Assembly (NCBI RefSeq): GCF_007120195.1
Contig: NZ_SKOG01000105.1
Coordinates: 1 to 51,286 of the forward strand
Reading direction: 5' to 3'
DNA: 51,286 nt
Origin: Aquisalimonas sp.
Lineage (GTDB): Bacteria; Pseudomonadota; Gammaproteobacteria; Nitrococcales; Aquisalimonadaceae
In this document: positions 1 to 10,106 of the stretch, one piece after another
How the letters are laid out: each line of letters starts with the position of its first letter
How positions within the stretch are numbered: position 1 is the stretch's first letter
Position numbers and translations under genes: made by a program
The notes under the pieces: generated by a model
The model's input: the letters and a program-made list of their open reading frames with translations, nothing else
Databases searched by the model: none
What the model was told of the DNA's origin: nothing

Positions 1-127
1 CGGCCCTGACGGCCCCTGGCGGCGTTGCGCCTCCTCGCCGTAGTCCCCGCTACGCCTCGTCGGCGCGCCTTGCCAGGAACCGTCAGGATCCACGCCAATT
101 TTCGCAACTTATTTACGGGACGGGACA

Positions 128-1342
128 CTAGGAGGACGCTGGCTGCTTGGGTTGCCGACCGAAGAACCAGGGGCGAAGCCAGACGCCGGCCATATTGCCG
201 AGAAAGCCGAAAATCAGCCATACCCACCCGTGCAGACTGCCGGAGGCAATGCCGCTGAAATAGGCGCCGATGTTGCAACCGAAGGCGAGTCGCGCGCCAT
301 AGCCGAGCAGGAGGCCGCCGAGGATGGCCGCAAGCAGCGGTCGCAACGGCATGCGCAGGCTGGGTGCGAAACGCCCGGCGAGGGCTGCGGCCAGCAGGGC
401 ACCCAGGAGGATACCGATGTTCATCACTGAGGTTGCGTCGGCGACGATGCTGGCCTCCAGCGCCTGCGCGTTACCCGGGAGCTGCCAGTAGCCCCATTGG
501 CTGACATCGATGCCGATGCCCTGGAAAAGCTTGGCGCCCCACAGCGCAAACGCGGCGGTAATTCCCCAAGGCCGACCGGCGAGCAGCAGCGTGATGAAGT
601 TGAGCAGCGCGAGCGCGATCGCCCCCCAGATCAGCGGCCAGGGGCCGCGCAGGAAACGGCGCCAGCCGTCACGGGTACTGGCCGCCGGCTTTTCCAAATC
701 GCCATGGCGGCGTCGCTCCAGGCGTACGGTCAGCGCATAGATGGCCCCGAACAGGGCGAGGCTCAGGGCCAGGCCGCCGGTGAGGCCCAGGGAGTCCACC
801 AGTGACACGGCCTCGAACGCGGGTTGATCCCACCACCACTCCACATGATGGGTGGCGATGACCGAGCCCAGGATGAATCCGATCAGGGTAATGACCATGC
901 GCATGTTGCCGCCGCCGGCGGTAAACAGCGTACCGGAGGCGCAGCCGCCCCCGAGCTGCATGCCGATCCCGAAGATGAACGACCCCACGATCACTGCGGT
1001 GCCGATCGGGAACACAAAGCCATTGACAGGGTTGCCGAAGGCAAATCCGGCATCAAGCACCGGGAAAAACAGCACCACGGCCACAGCCAGCATGATCATC
1101 TGCGCACGCAGGCCTTGGCCACGGCGATCGGTAATGAATACGCGCCAGGCCGCGGTAAAGCCGAACGCAGCATGGTAGAGGACGACACCCAGCGCACCAC
1201 CCACCACAAACAGGGCCGACTGGGTCAGGCTGATGGCCTGCCCGACATACAGCAGCCCAATGGCCAGCAGCGCCAGGGCCACCCAGCCTGCCGGATGCAT
1301 GCCGCCGGGTTGTGCGGACATCGCGTGGGGCGAAACGGCCAT
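128..1342 (-). CDS. YeeE/YedE family transporter (sulfur-transport domain), probable thiosulfate or related anion uptake
   Basis: Integral inner-membrane protein of 404 residues with about ten hydrophobic segments and very few charged residues in them. Two signature cysteine motifs are visible: GGGCASGTLF (Cys134) in the first half and AFGCNIGAYFSG near residue 350, the duplicated arrangement of the YeeE/YedE/TsuA family in which cysteines relay thiosulfate through the membrane. The start at 1342 has a GGAGAG ribosome site about seven bases upstream. Family members serve thiosulfate uptake, and some YedE proteins occur with selenium genes; because this window carries selA/selB and a selenoprotein, a selenium-related role is possible but the gene lies 45 kb away. 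The stop codon TAG sits in CTAGTGTCCC, matching one arm of the palindromic repeat found at other stop codons here. Family call firm, substrate uncertain. Confidence 0.85.
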   Translation of the reverse strand: MAVSPHAMSAQPGGMHPAGWVALALLAIGLLYVGQAISLTQSALFVVGGALGVVLYHAAFGFTAAWRVFITDRRGQGLRAQMIMLAVAVVLFFPVLDAGFAFGNPVNGFVFPIGTAVIVGSFIFGIGMQLGGGCASGTLFTAGGGNMRMVITLIGFILGSVIATHHVEWWWDQPAFEAVSLVDSLGLTGGLALSLALFGAIYALTVRLERRRHGDLEKPAASTRDGWRRFLRGPWPLIWGAIALALLNFITLLLAGRPWGITAAFALWGAKLFQGIGIDVSQWGYWQLPGNAQALEASIVADATSVMNIGILLGALLAAALAGRFAPSLRMPLRPLLAAILGGLLLGYGARLAFGCNIGAYFSGIASGSLHGWVWLIFGFLGNMAGVWLRPWFFGRQPKQPASS

Positions 1343-1501
1343 CGAATACTCTCCACGGTTTCGGTACGGCGCAGAGCCTACCGGTGTGACCGGGGCTATG
1401 TGAAAGGCTGGATGTGCCTATGGTTAGAACTAGGCTCGCGGGTAGAACGCTGCGTGCAGCGGGCGCCTGGCCAACACGCAACGCGCCAGCAGCGGCGCAG
1501 C

Positions 1502-2653
1502 TCATGCGCCCGGGTCTGGTTTGATGAACGGGCGCCGGCCGGGCAGGCCACGCGTTGCCAGCGTGGCGACGATCAGCATCCCGGTGATCGCCAGCACCAT
1601 GCTTGTCCAACTCGCTTGGCTGAAAAGTATCCCGGGCAGCCAGGCGCCCAGGGTGCCGCCGGCATAATAGGAGGCGATGTACAGGCCATTGACCACGCCC
1701 CGCCGGTCCGGGGCAAGGGCGTTAATCAACCCGGGCGCCGTTGCATGGACCAGGAACATGCCGCCGCAAAACACAATCATGACGGCGAATAGCAGGGGCA
1801 GCGAGGGGAGCAGAAAAGCAACGGTTGCCGTGAGGAACACGAGCAACCCCAGGCGGATAGTGCCGCGCTGACTCCCCGTCCACGCCGTGACGCGCCCGGA
1901 CGCCAGGGCCACCACAATGCCCATGAGATAGCCGCCGTAGAGCAGTGCGATCGTGTCCTCACCGATCCCGGGTTGCAGCTCTACGGCGCGGAAGGGCAAG
2001 TAGGTGAGCAGCGCGGCGAAGACAAAAAACACGCTGAAACCGATAAGGCAGGTGGGCGCCACCCCCGGGCGTGCCAGGACGCCGCGGCATTCCTGCCAGC
2101 GGATGCGGGTGGTGTTCGGCGGCTGATCACCGCGGAGTCGCAGCAGCAGCGGCCCCAGCAAGATTAAGGCAAGGCCCAGCAGCCAGAAGGCGGCTGGCCA
2201 CGTCCAGTACGTCGAGATCAGGCCGGCCAGCAGTCGGCCCAGGAAACCACCAAGCACCGTCGCGGCGATATAAGCCGCCAGGGTGGTTGCCAAGCGCTCC
2301 GGCGCGGTGCGCCCGGCGATGAATGTCATCAGTGCCGTTAGCGCCGCCGGGATCACCACGCCTTGCGCGACGCGCGAGGCGAGCAGCACGCTGAAACTCT
2401 CCGCCATGGCGAAGACGAGTTGCGCGAGACCGAGCAGAACGACCGAGAGTGCCATGATGCGCCGGGCGCTTAGGCGCTCCAACCACAGCCCGTAGAGGAT
2501 CGGTGCGACGCTGAGCGGCAGCAGTGTGCCGGTGATCAGCAGTGCCGCCCGGGTCTCGGGGACTCCGTGCGCCGCCGCAAGCAGTGGCAACAGGGGCTGA
2601 GGCGCATAGAGCGTACAGAAAACCAGCACAGTGGCCGTCAGCAGCAGCGGCAT
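1502..2653 (-). CDS. MFS transporter (12 transmembrane segments, drug/sugar efflux type)
   Basis: A 383-residue polytopic inner-membrane protein with the hydrophobic pattern of a 12-helix major facilitator. Between helices 2 and 3 is GLWLERLSARRIMALS, a form of the MFS motif A region, and a related segment follows in the second half (ASGRVTAWTGSQRG). General resemblance is to the YnfM-like efflux branch. I place the start at 2653 because the ATG is preceded by GGGAGA at seven bases and the protein then opens directly with the first membrane helix; the longer frame reaching 2776 has no helix or ribosome site and would run into dapE. Substrate cannot be told from sequence. It lies 34 bases downstream of dapE on the same strand and could be co-transcribed. 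Confidence 0.82.
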   Translation of the reverse strand: MPLLLTATVLVFCTLYAPQPLLPLLAAAHGVPETRAALLITGTLLPLSVAPILYGLWLERLSARRIMALSVVLLGLAQLVFAMAESFSVLLASRVAQGVVIPAALTALMTFIAGRTAPERLATTLAAYIAATVLGGFLGRLLAGLISTYWTWPAAFWLLGLALILLGPLLLRLRGDQPPNTTRIRWQECRGVLARPGVAPTCLIGFSVFFVFAALLTYLPFRAVELQPGIGEDTIALLYGGYLMGIVVALASGRVTAWTGSQRGTIRLGLLVFLTATVAFLLPSLPLLFAVMIVFCGGMFLVHATAPGLINALAPDRRGVVNGLYIASYYAGGTLGAWLPGILFSQASWTSMVLAITGMLIVATLATRGLPGRRPFIKPDPGA

Positions 2654-2687
2654 GGGCGAATCTCCCAGGCATGGTGCGGCCCCTAAA

Positions 2688-3869
<1,182 letters not shown>

Positions 3870-3882
3870 TCAACGAAGCCCG

Positions 3883-4218
3883 TTAGTGTCCTGTAGCCGA
3901 GATTCGGTTGCAGGGCACTCGCACAGTCTCGCCGTGCTCGAGCAGCGGGCGCCGGATCAGTGTGGGCTGCTCCCACAGCAACGCCTCCAGCGCGCTCTCG
4001 GCCCGGGCACGCTGGGTGGCGTCGAGCCCGCGCCAGGTGACGCTGTGCCGGTTGATCAGCTCGGCGGTGCCGAGCTGATCAACCCAGGCATGCAGCCGCG
4101 CGGCCGGGACGCCGTCCGGGCGCCGGTCGTGGAAGGTGACATCGACGCCGGCGTTCCCGAGCCATTTCATGGTCTTGCGGCAGGTATCGCAGGCTTTGAT
4201 TCCATAGAGTGTGGTCAT
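3883..4218 (-). CDS. yffB: Spx/ArsC-family thioredoxin-fold protein YffB
   Basis: A small cytoplasmic protein of 111 residues with the arsenate-reductase-like thioredoxin fold. It opens with TLYGIKACDTCRKTMKWL, so the N-terminal active-site cysteines (CDTC) are present, and continues with the ArsC-family helices and a late RRPLLEHG segment that matches the conserved RRP motif. YffB proteins are commonly encoded next to dapE, as here; reported biochemistry points to a glutathione-dependent thiol reductase rather than true arsenate reduction. The gene overlaps a palindromic repeat: roughly its last nine codons (CNRISATGH) and the TAA stop lie inside the repeat at 3885-3919, so the C-terminus was probably rewritten by the repeat. 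The start at 4218 is two bases from the dapD stop. Confidence 0.9.
   Translation of the reverse strand: MTTLYGIKACDTCRKTMKWLGNAGVDVTFHDRRPDGVPAARLHAWVDQLGTAELINRHSVTWRGLDATQRARAESALEALLWEQPTLIRRPLLEHGETVRVPCNRISATGH
3885..3919. repeat. Palindromic stop-codon repeat, copy 1 (imperfect)
   Basis: Arms AGTGTCCTGTAGCCGA (3885-3900) and TCGGTTGCAGGGCACT (3904-3919) pair across the triplet GAT with three transition differences that still allow G-U pairs in RNA. The same family occurs at lpxD and dnaE. Here it lies within the 3' end of yffB and supplies its last codons. Confidence 0.7.
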
Positions 4219-4220
4219 TG

Positions 4221-5039
4221 TCAGGGCCGCAGCAGTTCGTTGATGCTGACTTTGCCGCGGGTCTTGGCGTCGACCTGCTTGATGATCACTGCGCAGTACA
4301 GGGAGTGTGTCCCGTCTGCCGACGGTAGGTTGCCCGAGACGACCACGGCACCCCTGGGCACCCGCCCGTAGACGACTTCGCCCGTCTCCCGATTGTAGAT
4401 TTTTGTGCTCTGACCGATGAATACGCCCATGGAGATGACGGCGCCTTCCTCGACGATGACGCCTTCGACGACCTCGGAGCGGGCGCCGATAAAACAGTTG
4501 TCCTCGATGATGACGGGGTTGGCCTGTAGCGGCTCCAGTACACCGCCGATGCCGGCACCACCGGAGAGGTGCACGCCCTTGCCGATCTGGGCGCAAGAAC
4601 CGACGGTCGCCCAGGTATCGACCATGGTGCCTGCGTCCACGTAGGCGCCGATGTTGACGTACGAGGGCATAAGCACCGCGCCGGGGGCGATAAAGGCGCC
4701 GCGCCGGGCGACGGCTGGCGGGACCACGCGAACACCGGCGCTGCGGAAGTCCTGGCTGTTGTAGTCGGTGAACTTGAGCGGGACCTTGTCGAAGAAGTTG
4801 ACAGCGCCGGTGCGCATGACTTGGTTGTCCTGCAGTCGGAAGGAGAGCAGGACGGCCTTTTTCAACCACTGGTTTACTGTCCACTCGCCGTTGCGCTTTT
4901 CCGCTACCCGAGCTTCGCCGCGGTCGAGCAACATGATGGCCTCTTCCACCGCATCCACCACCTCAGGGCTGGCGTTGCGGGGGGTGATTTCGGCGCGTTT
5001 CTCGAACGCGTCTTCAATAATGGCGCGTGTGTTTTCCAT
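4221..5039 (-). CDS. dapD: 2,3,4,5-tetrahydropyridine-2,6-dicarboxylate N-succinyltransferase
   Basis: Cytoplasmic trimeric acyltransferase that transfers succinyl from succinyl-CoA to tetrahydrodipicolinate, the first committed step of the succinylase route to diaminopimelate. The N-terminal helical domain is followed, from about residue 100, by left-handed beta-helix hexapeptide repeats (for example [20 protein letters not shown] and the segment around [15 protein letters not shown]). The C-terminus carries the family's [22 protein letters not shown] strand region. I chose ATG 5039 (MENTRAII) because AAGGA lies eight bases upstream; an in-frame codon at 5063 has no such site. Length 272 is close to the usual 274. 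Only two bases separate it from yffB. Confidence 0.96.
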   Translation of the reverse strand: MENTRAIIEDAFEKRAEITPRNASPEVVDAVEEAIMLLDRGEARVAEKRNGEWTVNQWLKKAVLLSFRLQDNQVMRTGAVNFFDKVPLKFTDYNSQDFRSAGVRVVPPAVARRGAFIAPGAVLMPSYVNIGAYVDAGTMVDTWATVGSCAQIGKGVHLSGGAGIGGVLEPLQANPVIIEDNCFIGARSEVVEGVIVEEGAVISMGVFIGQSTKIYNRETGEVVYGRVPRGAVVVSGNLPSADGTHSLYCAVIIKQVDAKTRGKVSINELLRP

Positions 5040-5111
5040 GTAGTTTATCCTTGAGTTGTTCACGTGTTCACTGAATTCCGGGCCGGCGACGGGGCGTTCG
5101 CCGAGGCCCAG

Positions 5112-6305
5112 TCACAACGCCTCCACAAACCGCCTGATGCGCCACATGGCGGCTTCGCACTCCGCCTCGTCCGCCACCAATGCCATGCGCACATGCCCCG
5201 CACCCGGGTTCTCCCCCTCGTTGTCCCGGGACAGGTAGCTGCCTGGCAGCACGCGCACGTTCTGCTGCTCGAACAGTTGCCGGGCAAACGCGGTGTCATC
5301 CAGGGGCGTGCGCGGCCACAGGTAGAATCCGGCGTCGGGCCGGCTGACGTCGAGAACCGGTCCCAGGATCTCCAGCGCGGAGTCGAACTTCGCCCGGTAG
5401 CGCGCGCGATTATGCCTGACGTGGGCTTCGTCGTCCCAGGCAGCCCGGCTGGCGGCCTGCACATGCAGGGGCAGGGCACAGCCCTGGTAGGTGCGGTAGC
5501 GCAGAAAGTCGCGAAGAATGCCGGCGTCGCCAGCGACGAAGCCGGAGCGCAGGCCGGGGACGTTGGAGCGCTTGGACAGGCTGTGAAAGACGAGGCAGCG
5601 CCGGTAGTCCTCGCGGCCCACGGCGTGACAGACTTGCAGCAGCCCGGGCGGCGGGTTGTCCTCGTCCGGGTAGAGTTCGCTGTAGCATTCGTCGGCGGCA
5701 ATTACAAAGTCGTACCGGTCGGCCAGCTCGATCAGCCGGCGCTGCCAGTATTCGGGGAGAACGGCCCCGCTGGGATTACCCGGTGAACAGATATAGATGA
5801 GTTTGCAATCGCGCCACGTGGCCTCGGGGACTGCCGCCAGGTCCGGCACATGGCCCGTGGCGGCGGTGGTGTTCATATAGGCAGGCTCGGCTCCGGCGAG
5901 CAGGGCGGCACCCTCGTAGATTTGGTAGCAGGGGTTGGGCAGGAGCACCCGGGCGCCAGGCGTCGCCGGCGCCACTGCCTGGCTGATGGCGAACAACGCC
6001 TCGCGGGTTCCGGCCACCGGTAGCGCGTTCGTGTCCGCGTCGAGAGCGCCGTCACCGAGGCCAAAGCGACGTTCCAGCCAGCGGCAAATGCTGTGCCGCA
6101 ATTCCTGGGTACCGCCGGTGGCGGCGTAACGACCCAGACCATCCAGATTCTCGGCCAGTGCCTTGCGGATCAGCTCTGGCGGCGGATGTCTGGGCTCGCC
6201 AATGCCGAGGTTGATCGCCGCACCCAGCGGCGCTTGCACGCCTGCGAGGAGCGCGTTCAGGCGCTCGAACGGGTAGGGTTGCAGTCGCTCCAGGTTTGGG
6301 TTCAT
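5112..6305 (-). CDS. dapC: Succinyldiaminopimelate transaminase
   Basis: Class I/II PLP-dependent aminotransferase of 397 residues, predicted to convert N-succinyl-2-amino-6-ketopimelate to N-succinyl-LL-diaminopimelate with glutamate as donor. Key motifs: the cofactor-binding segment CSPGNPSGAVLP, the aspartate-tyrosine region IAADECYSELY, the Schiff-base lysine in FHSLSKRSNVPGLRSGF, and a late RMALVADEAEC segment. The flanking glnD and dapD genes and the orientation match the dapC arrangement seen in many gammaproteobacteria and betaproteobacteria, which separates it from general aspartate aminotransferases. The start at 6305 is two bases after the glnD stop, suggesting translational coupling. 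Confidence 0.92.
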   Translation of the reverse strand: MNPNLERLQPYPFERLNALLAGVQAPLGAAINLGIGEPRHPPPELIRKALAENLDGLGRYAATGGTQELRHSICRWLERRFGLGDGALDADTNALPVAGTREALFAISQAVAPATPGARVLLPNPCYQIYEGAALLAGAEPAYMNTTAATGHVPDLAAVPEATWRDCKLIYICSPGNPSGAVLPEYWQRRLIELADRYDFVIAADECYSELYPDEDNPPPGLLQVCHAVGREDYRRCLVFHSLSKRSNVPGLRSGFVAGDAGILRDFLRYRTYQGCALPLHVQAASRAAWDDEAHVRHNRARYRAKFDSALEILGPVLDVSRPDAGFYLWPRTPLDDTAFARQLFEQQNVRVLPGSYLSRDNEGENPGAGHVRMALVADEAECEAAMWRIRRFVEAL

Positions 6306-6307
6306 CG

Positions 6308-9010
6308 TCAAAGCCCGTTGGCCTGTTCCAGCAGGTCGCGGTTCTCGCCCAGCAGTTCCGTGAGCATGCGGCGGATGGCGTCGAACTGGTGCTGATGGCG
6401 CAGCGGCGCATTGTGCTGGTCGGTGATAAAGAACACGTCTTCGGCCCGAGCGCCAATGGTGGCGATCCTGGCGTTCTGCACGCGCACACCGCAGCGGGCG
6501 AAGGTGTAGCCAACCCGAGCTAGCAACCCTGGCCGGTCGGCAGCGATCAGCTCGAGGACGGTGCGTTCGTTGTTCACATCGTCCATGAAGCCGATGTGGG
6601 TGCCGATATTGAAATGCTGCAGTTGGCGTGGTATCGGCCGTCGGGTCGGCGGGCGCAGTTCGCTCTGACTCAGCACGGCACGTAATCGCGCGACGATATC
6701 CTGTTTCCGCCGCGGCCCTTGGACGGGATTGTCGTCGTCCTCCAGCACCAGATAGCTGTCCAGTGTGTAGCCGTTGCGCGTGGTGATGATGCGCGCGTCC
6801 TGGATATTCAGGTTGAGCTGGTCCATGGCGTAGACGGTCAGGGCAAAGACGTGGTCCTTGTCCGTGGTGTAGACGAATACCTGCGTGCCACCCCGGGCGC
6901 CGTGTTCGTCCAGCAGCACGAGCGGTAGGTCTGCCGGATCGCACCGGGCGATGGCCTCGGTGTGCCAGGCGATCTCCTCGGCGGAATAGCGCAGGAAATA
7001 GTCATGCGTGAAATGACGCCAGACCGATTTCACCGTCATGTGGTGCAGGCCCTTGACCTTCAAACGCCGACGCGCCTGGGCCTGGGTCTCGCGTATCAGC
7101 TCTTCCGTGTCGATGGGGTGTTCGAGCCCACGGCGCAGGGCGCGCTTGGCCAAGGTGTAGAGCTCCAGTAACAGGGCGCCTTTCCAGGAGTTCCATATTC
7201 CCGGATTCGTGGCTCGGATGTCGGCAACCGTGAGCACATAGAGGTAATCAAGCCGCGAGCGATCCCCTACCTGGTCGGCGAATGCGTTGATGACCTCGGG
7301 GTCGGAAATGTCCTTGCGTTGGGCGGTCATCGACATGAGCAGGTGGTGGCGCACGAGCCAGGCCACCAGCCTGGAGTCGTACTGGCTCAGCCCGTGTTCC
7401 TGGCAGAAGGTGTAGGCATCCTCCGCACCCAGTTCCGAGTGATCCCCGCCCCGCCCCTTGGCGATGTCATGAAAGAGCGCGGCCAAGTACAGCAACTGAG
7501 GCTTGGGCAGCCGCTGCATGATTGTGTGGCAGAAGGGTAGCTCCGAGGCATGCTCCGTCAGGGCGAAGCGCCGCAGGTTGCGTACCACGAACAGCGTGTG
7601 GGAATCCACCGTGTAGACGTGGAACAGATCGTACTGCATGCGCCCCGTGGCGGCGCCGAAGGCAGGGATGTAGCGGCCGAGCAGCCCGTAGCGGTGCATG
7701 CGCCGGAGTTCATGCGTGATCCCCCGGGGCTGGCGCAGTATCTCCATGAACAGGCTGCGGCAGCGCAGGTCGCTGCGGAAGCGCTCATCGATCAGGTGGC
7801 GGTTGGCGCGGATCAACCGGATCGTCGACGCGCGCACCCCCTTTAGCTCCTGGTGTTGCTGCAGCAGCAGGAACACCTCGAGCAGCGCAAATGGATAGCG
7901 TTGGAACACGTTCTGGTGGGTGACCTCCAGGAAGCCCTTGCGGCACTGAAAGCGCTTGTTAATCAGCTGGGGAGGCTCGCAGTCTTCGGCGTAGAGAATA
8001 ACCTCCTGGTAGAGCTGCAGCAGCATCTCATTAAGTCGGCTCAACTCCATGACTGTGCGGAAGTACCGCTGCATCAACTGCTCAACGGCCAGGGTATGGG
8101 CCTGATCGGTGTACCCGAACTGTTTGGCGAGCGCGACCTGGTGATCGAACACCAGCCGGTCCTCGCGGCGTCCGGCGAGGGTATGCAGGGCAAAACGGAT
8201 ATCCCACAGCAGGTTCTGGCCGCTGACGAGGTCCTGGTATTCCTGTTCGGTGAGAAAGCCTTGGTCCACGAGGTCATGCAGGGTTTCGGCGCCGAAGTGG
8301 CGTTTTGCCACCCAGCCCACCATATGGATGTCGCGCAGGCCGCCCGGGCTCTCCTTGATATTGGGCTCGAGGTTGTAAGCGGTGTCGTGATACTTGGCGT
8401 GGCGCACCAGCTGCTCACGCCATTTGGCTTCAAAAAAGGCGCGGCTGGGCCAGATTTGCCGCGGGCCGGTCGCCTCGCGCATGGCCCGATACAAGGGCTC
8501 CGGGCCCTTGAGCAGACGGGATTCCATCAGATTGGTGACGACGGTGATATCCCGTTCCGACTCCGTCACGCACTCGTCCAGGGTGCGCACGCTGTGACCG
8601 ACGTCCAGACCGATATCCCAAAGAAAGGTCAGAAACGCTTCAATATAGCGGTCGCGGCCTGCCAGGCCCGGGTCATCCAGTAGCAGCATCAGGTCGATGT
8701 CAGAGCCGGGGTGCAGTTCCCCGCGCCCGTAGCCGCCCACCGCAATCAGGGCGATGTCCGAACAGCTGTTGTCCATGATCCGGTCCCAGGCGCGCTGCAG
8801 CAGCTCGTCGATCAACCTCACGCGCAACGGCACGAGAATCCGGGCAGGGGTCCCTTCCCGAAATCGCCCCATGAGAATGGCATCACCGTGTTCGCGGGCG
8901 TCACGGAACACGCGTAGGGCCGGCTCACCGGCGGCGAGTCGGCGTTGCAGCTCGACGCGGTCGAAGAGCACGGCGTCGGCTTCGCTGGGATAGGCGCTGG
9001 CTGTAGACAT
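6308..9010 (-). CDS. glnD: Bifunctional [protein-PII] uridylyltransferase / uridylyl-removing enzyme
   Basis: Cytoplasmic nitrogen sensor that uridylylates PII proteins when glutamine is low and removes UMP when it is high. Domain order over 900 residues: nucleotidyltransferase domain with GGYGRGELHPGSDIDLML (Gly92-Gly93, Asp104, Asp106); PII-uridylyltransferase linker; HD phosphohydrolase domain with LAALFHDIAKGRGGDHSELG near residue 510, including the HD pair; and two C-terminal ACT domains (about 695-780 and 810-890) that bind glutamine. All catalytic residues that I can identify are present, so both activities should be retained. It is followed closely by dapC and preceded by map, a common neighbourhood for glnD (map-glnD-dapC). 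Confidence 0.97.
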   Translation of the reverse strand: MSTASAYPSEADAVLFDRVELQRRLAAGEPALRVFRDAREHGDAILMGRFREGTPARILVPLRVRLIDELLQRAWDRIMDNSCSDIALIAVGGYGRGELHPGSDIDLMLLLDDPGLAGRDRYIEAFLTFLWDIGLDVGHSVRTLDECVTESERDITVVTNLMESRLLKGPEPLYRAMREATGPRQIWPSRAFFEAKWREQLVRHAKYHDTAYNLEPNIKESPGGLRDIHMVGWVAKRHFGAETLHDLVDQGFLTEQEYQDLVSGQNLLWDIRFALHTLAGRREDRLVFDHQVALAKQFGYTDQAHTLAVEQLMQRYFRTVMELSRLNEMLLQLYQEVILYAEDCEPPQLINKRFQCRKGFLEVTHQNVFQRYPFALLEVFLLLQQHQELKGVRASTIRLIRANRHLIDERFRSDLRCRSLFMEILRQPRGITHELRRMHRYGLLGRYIPAFGAATGRMQYDLFHVYTVDSHTLFVVRNLRRFALTEHASELPFCHTIMQRLPKPQLLYLAALFHDIAKGRGGDHSELGAEDAYTFCQEHGLSQYDSRLVAWLVRHHLLMSMTAQRKDISDPEVINAFADQVGDRSRLDYLYVLTVADIRATNPGIWNSWKGALLLELYTLAKRALRRGLEHPIDTEELIRETQAQARRRLKVKGLHHMTVKSVWRHFTHDYFLRYSAEEIAWHTEAIARCDPADLPLVLLDEHGARGGTQVFVYTTDKDHVFALTVYAMDQLNLNIQDARIITTRNGYTLDSYLVLEDDDNPVQGPRRKQDIVARLRAVLSQSELRPPTRRPIPRQLQHFNIGTHIGFMDDVNNERTVLELIAADRPGLLARVGYTFARCGVRVQNARIATIGARAEDVFFITDQHNAPLRHQHQFDAIRRMLTELLGENRDLLEQANGL

Positions 9011-9019
9011 GGGTGCGCC

Positions 9020-9793
9020 TCAGTTAGGAATGACTTCGTCATGGCGAAGGGTGAGCACCTCGAAACCCGAGGCCGTGACCAGCAGCGTATGCTCCCACTG
9101 TGCGGATAGGCTGTGGTCTTTGGTGACCACGGTCCAGTTATCCCTGAGCAGGCGGGTTTCTTTGCGTCCGGCGTTAATCATGGGCTCAATGGTGAACGTC
9201 ATACCTGCCTCGAGTACCATACCGGTTCCCGGCGTGCCGTAGTGCAGCACCTGGGGCTCCTCGTGAAATTCGGCGCCGATGCCGTGCCCGCAATATTCAC
9301 GCACCACGGAGTAGTTGTGGCTCTCCGCGCAGCGCTGGATGGCATGGCCGATATCGCCCAGCCGGGCGCCGGGGCGCACAGCGTGGACGCCTTCCCACAT
9401 GGCGGCATGCGCCACCTCGCTGAGCCGCCGGCCTTGAATGGTGGGCTCGCCCACATAGAACATCCGGCTGGTATCGCCATGGTAGCCATCCTTGATGACG
9501 GTGATGTCGATATTGAGGATGTCGCCTTTCTTCAGCTTCTTCGGGCCCGGAATGCCGTGGCAGACCACATGGTTCACCGATGTGCAGATGGACTTGGGGA
9601 ATCCACGGTAATTGAGCGGCGCCGGAATAGCGTGGTGCTGATGGACGATAAAGTCGTGGGCGATCCGGTCCAGTTTCTCCGTGGTCACGCCGGGTTCGAC
9701 GTATGGCTCCAGGAGTGTCAGGACCTCGGCGGCAAGGGCGCCGGCGGCGCGCATTTTCTCGATTTCCGCACTGGACTTGATGGTTACCGACAT
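9020..9793 (-). CDS. map: Methionine aminopeptidase, type I
   Basis: Cytoplasmic dinuclear-metal peptidase that removes initiator methionine from nascent proteins. The five metal ligands of the family are visible in order: Asp in NIDITVIKDG, Asp in HGDTSRMF, His in CGHGIGAEFH, Glu in FTIEPMIN and Glu in SAQWEHT. I start at ATG 9793 (MSVTIKSSAEIEKMR), which matches the conserved start of bacterial enzymes and gives 257 residues, close to the 264 of E. coli; a GTG at 9844 is possible but would add an unconserved leader. The gene is divergent from rpsB, the classic arrangement in this group, with the shared 313-base intergenic region between them. Confidence 0.95.
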   Translation of the reverse strand: MSVTIKSSAEIEKMRAAGALAAEVLTLLEPYVEPGVTTEKLDRIAHDFIVHQHHAIPAPLNYRGFPKSICTSVNHVVCHGIPGPKKLKKGDILNIDITVIKDGYHGDTSRMFYVGEPTIQGRRLSEVAHAAMWEGVHAVRPGARLGDIGHAIQRCAESHNYSVVREYCGHGIGAEFHEEPQVLHYGTPGTGMVLEAGMTFTIEPMINAGRKETRLLRDNWTVVTKDHSLSAQWEHTLLVTASGFEVLTLRHDEVIPN

Positions 9794-9917
9794 GGGGGTG
9801 TGAAGATCTCCCGGCTCGGGGTCGATGGCATGGGCCACCGCCACAGTCTGACCTGCTGCCAGAGTACCGTGGTTTCTCGGAACCGAGGTGCTGGCGCGCT
9901 CTGGGCGGGGTGTGAAA

Positions 9918-9946
9918 TTGTCGCGATAGGCCAGTTATGGTATAAA
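9918..9946 (+). promoter_or_regulatory. Sigma-70-type promoter for rpsB-tsf
   Basis: TTGTCG (9918-9923) and TATAAA (9941-9946) are separated by exactly 17 bases, close to the TTGACA/TATAAT consensus, and are followed by a GC-rich discriminator (GCGCGCGCCC) typical of growth-rate-controlled translation genes. It lies about 160 bases upstream of the rpsB start. The 9794-10106 stretch without genes contains this promoter, the leader hairpin described next, and the map 5' region; I see no other feature in it. Confidence 0.7.
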
Positions 9947-10044
9947 GCGCGCGCCCTTCAGGCAAATGCCGAGGGCCAAAGAGTGCGGTCGCCACAAGGC
10001 GACTGAAATCACACCCGCATCATCATGAACCGGACAGCGGGTTG

Positions 10045-10095
10045 CCTGGAAACGGGTTCCTGTCTGGGATGCGGGGAGGCCCAAACCCGGTCAGG
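10045..10095 (+). promoter_or_regulatory. rpsB leader hairpin sequestering the Shine-Dalgarno
   Basis: In the 5' untranslated region CCTG (10045-10048) plus CGGGTT (10053-10058) can pair with AACCCG (10084-10089) plus CAGG (10092-10095). The 3' strand runs into the ribosome site AGGAGA (10093-10098) just before ATG 10107. In enterobacteria ribosomal protein S2 represses its own rpsB-tsf message through the 5' leader; this structure is in the right place for such control, though I cannot test homology to the known S2-binding fold. Confidence 0.5.
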
Positions 10096-10106
10096 AGACG
10101 ATCATC

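Noticed and set aside
824-1792. 322-residue plus-strand frame
   Set aside because: Antisense shadow of the YeeE and MFS genes, low complexity and without domain signs.
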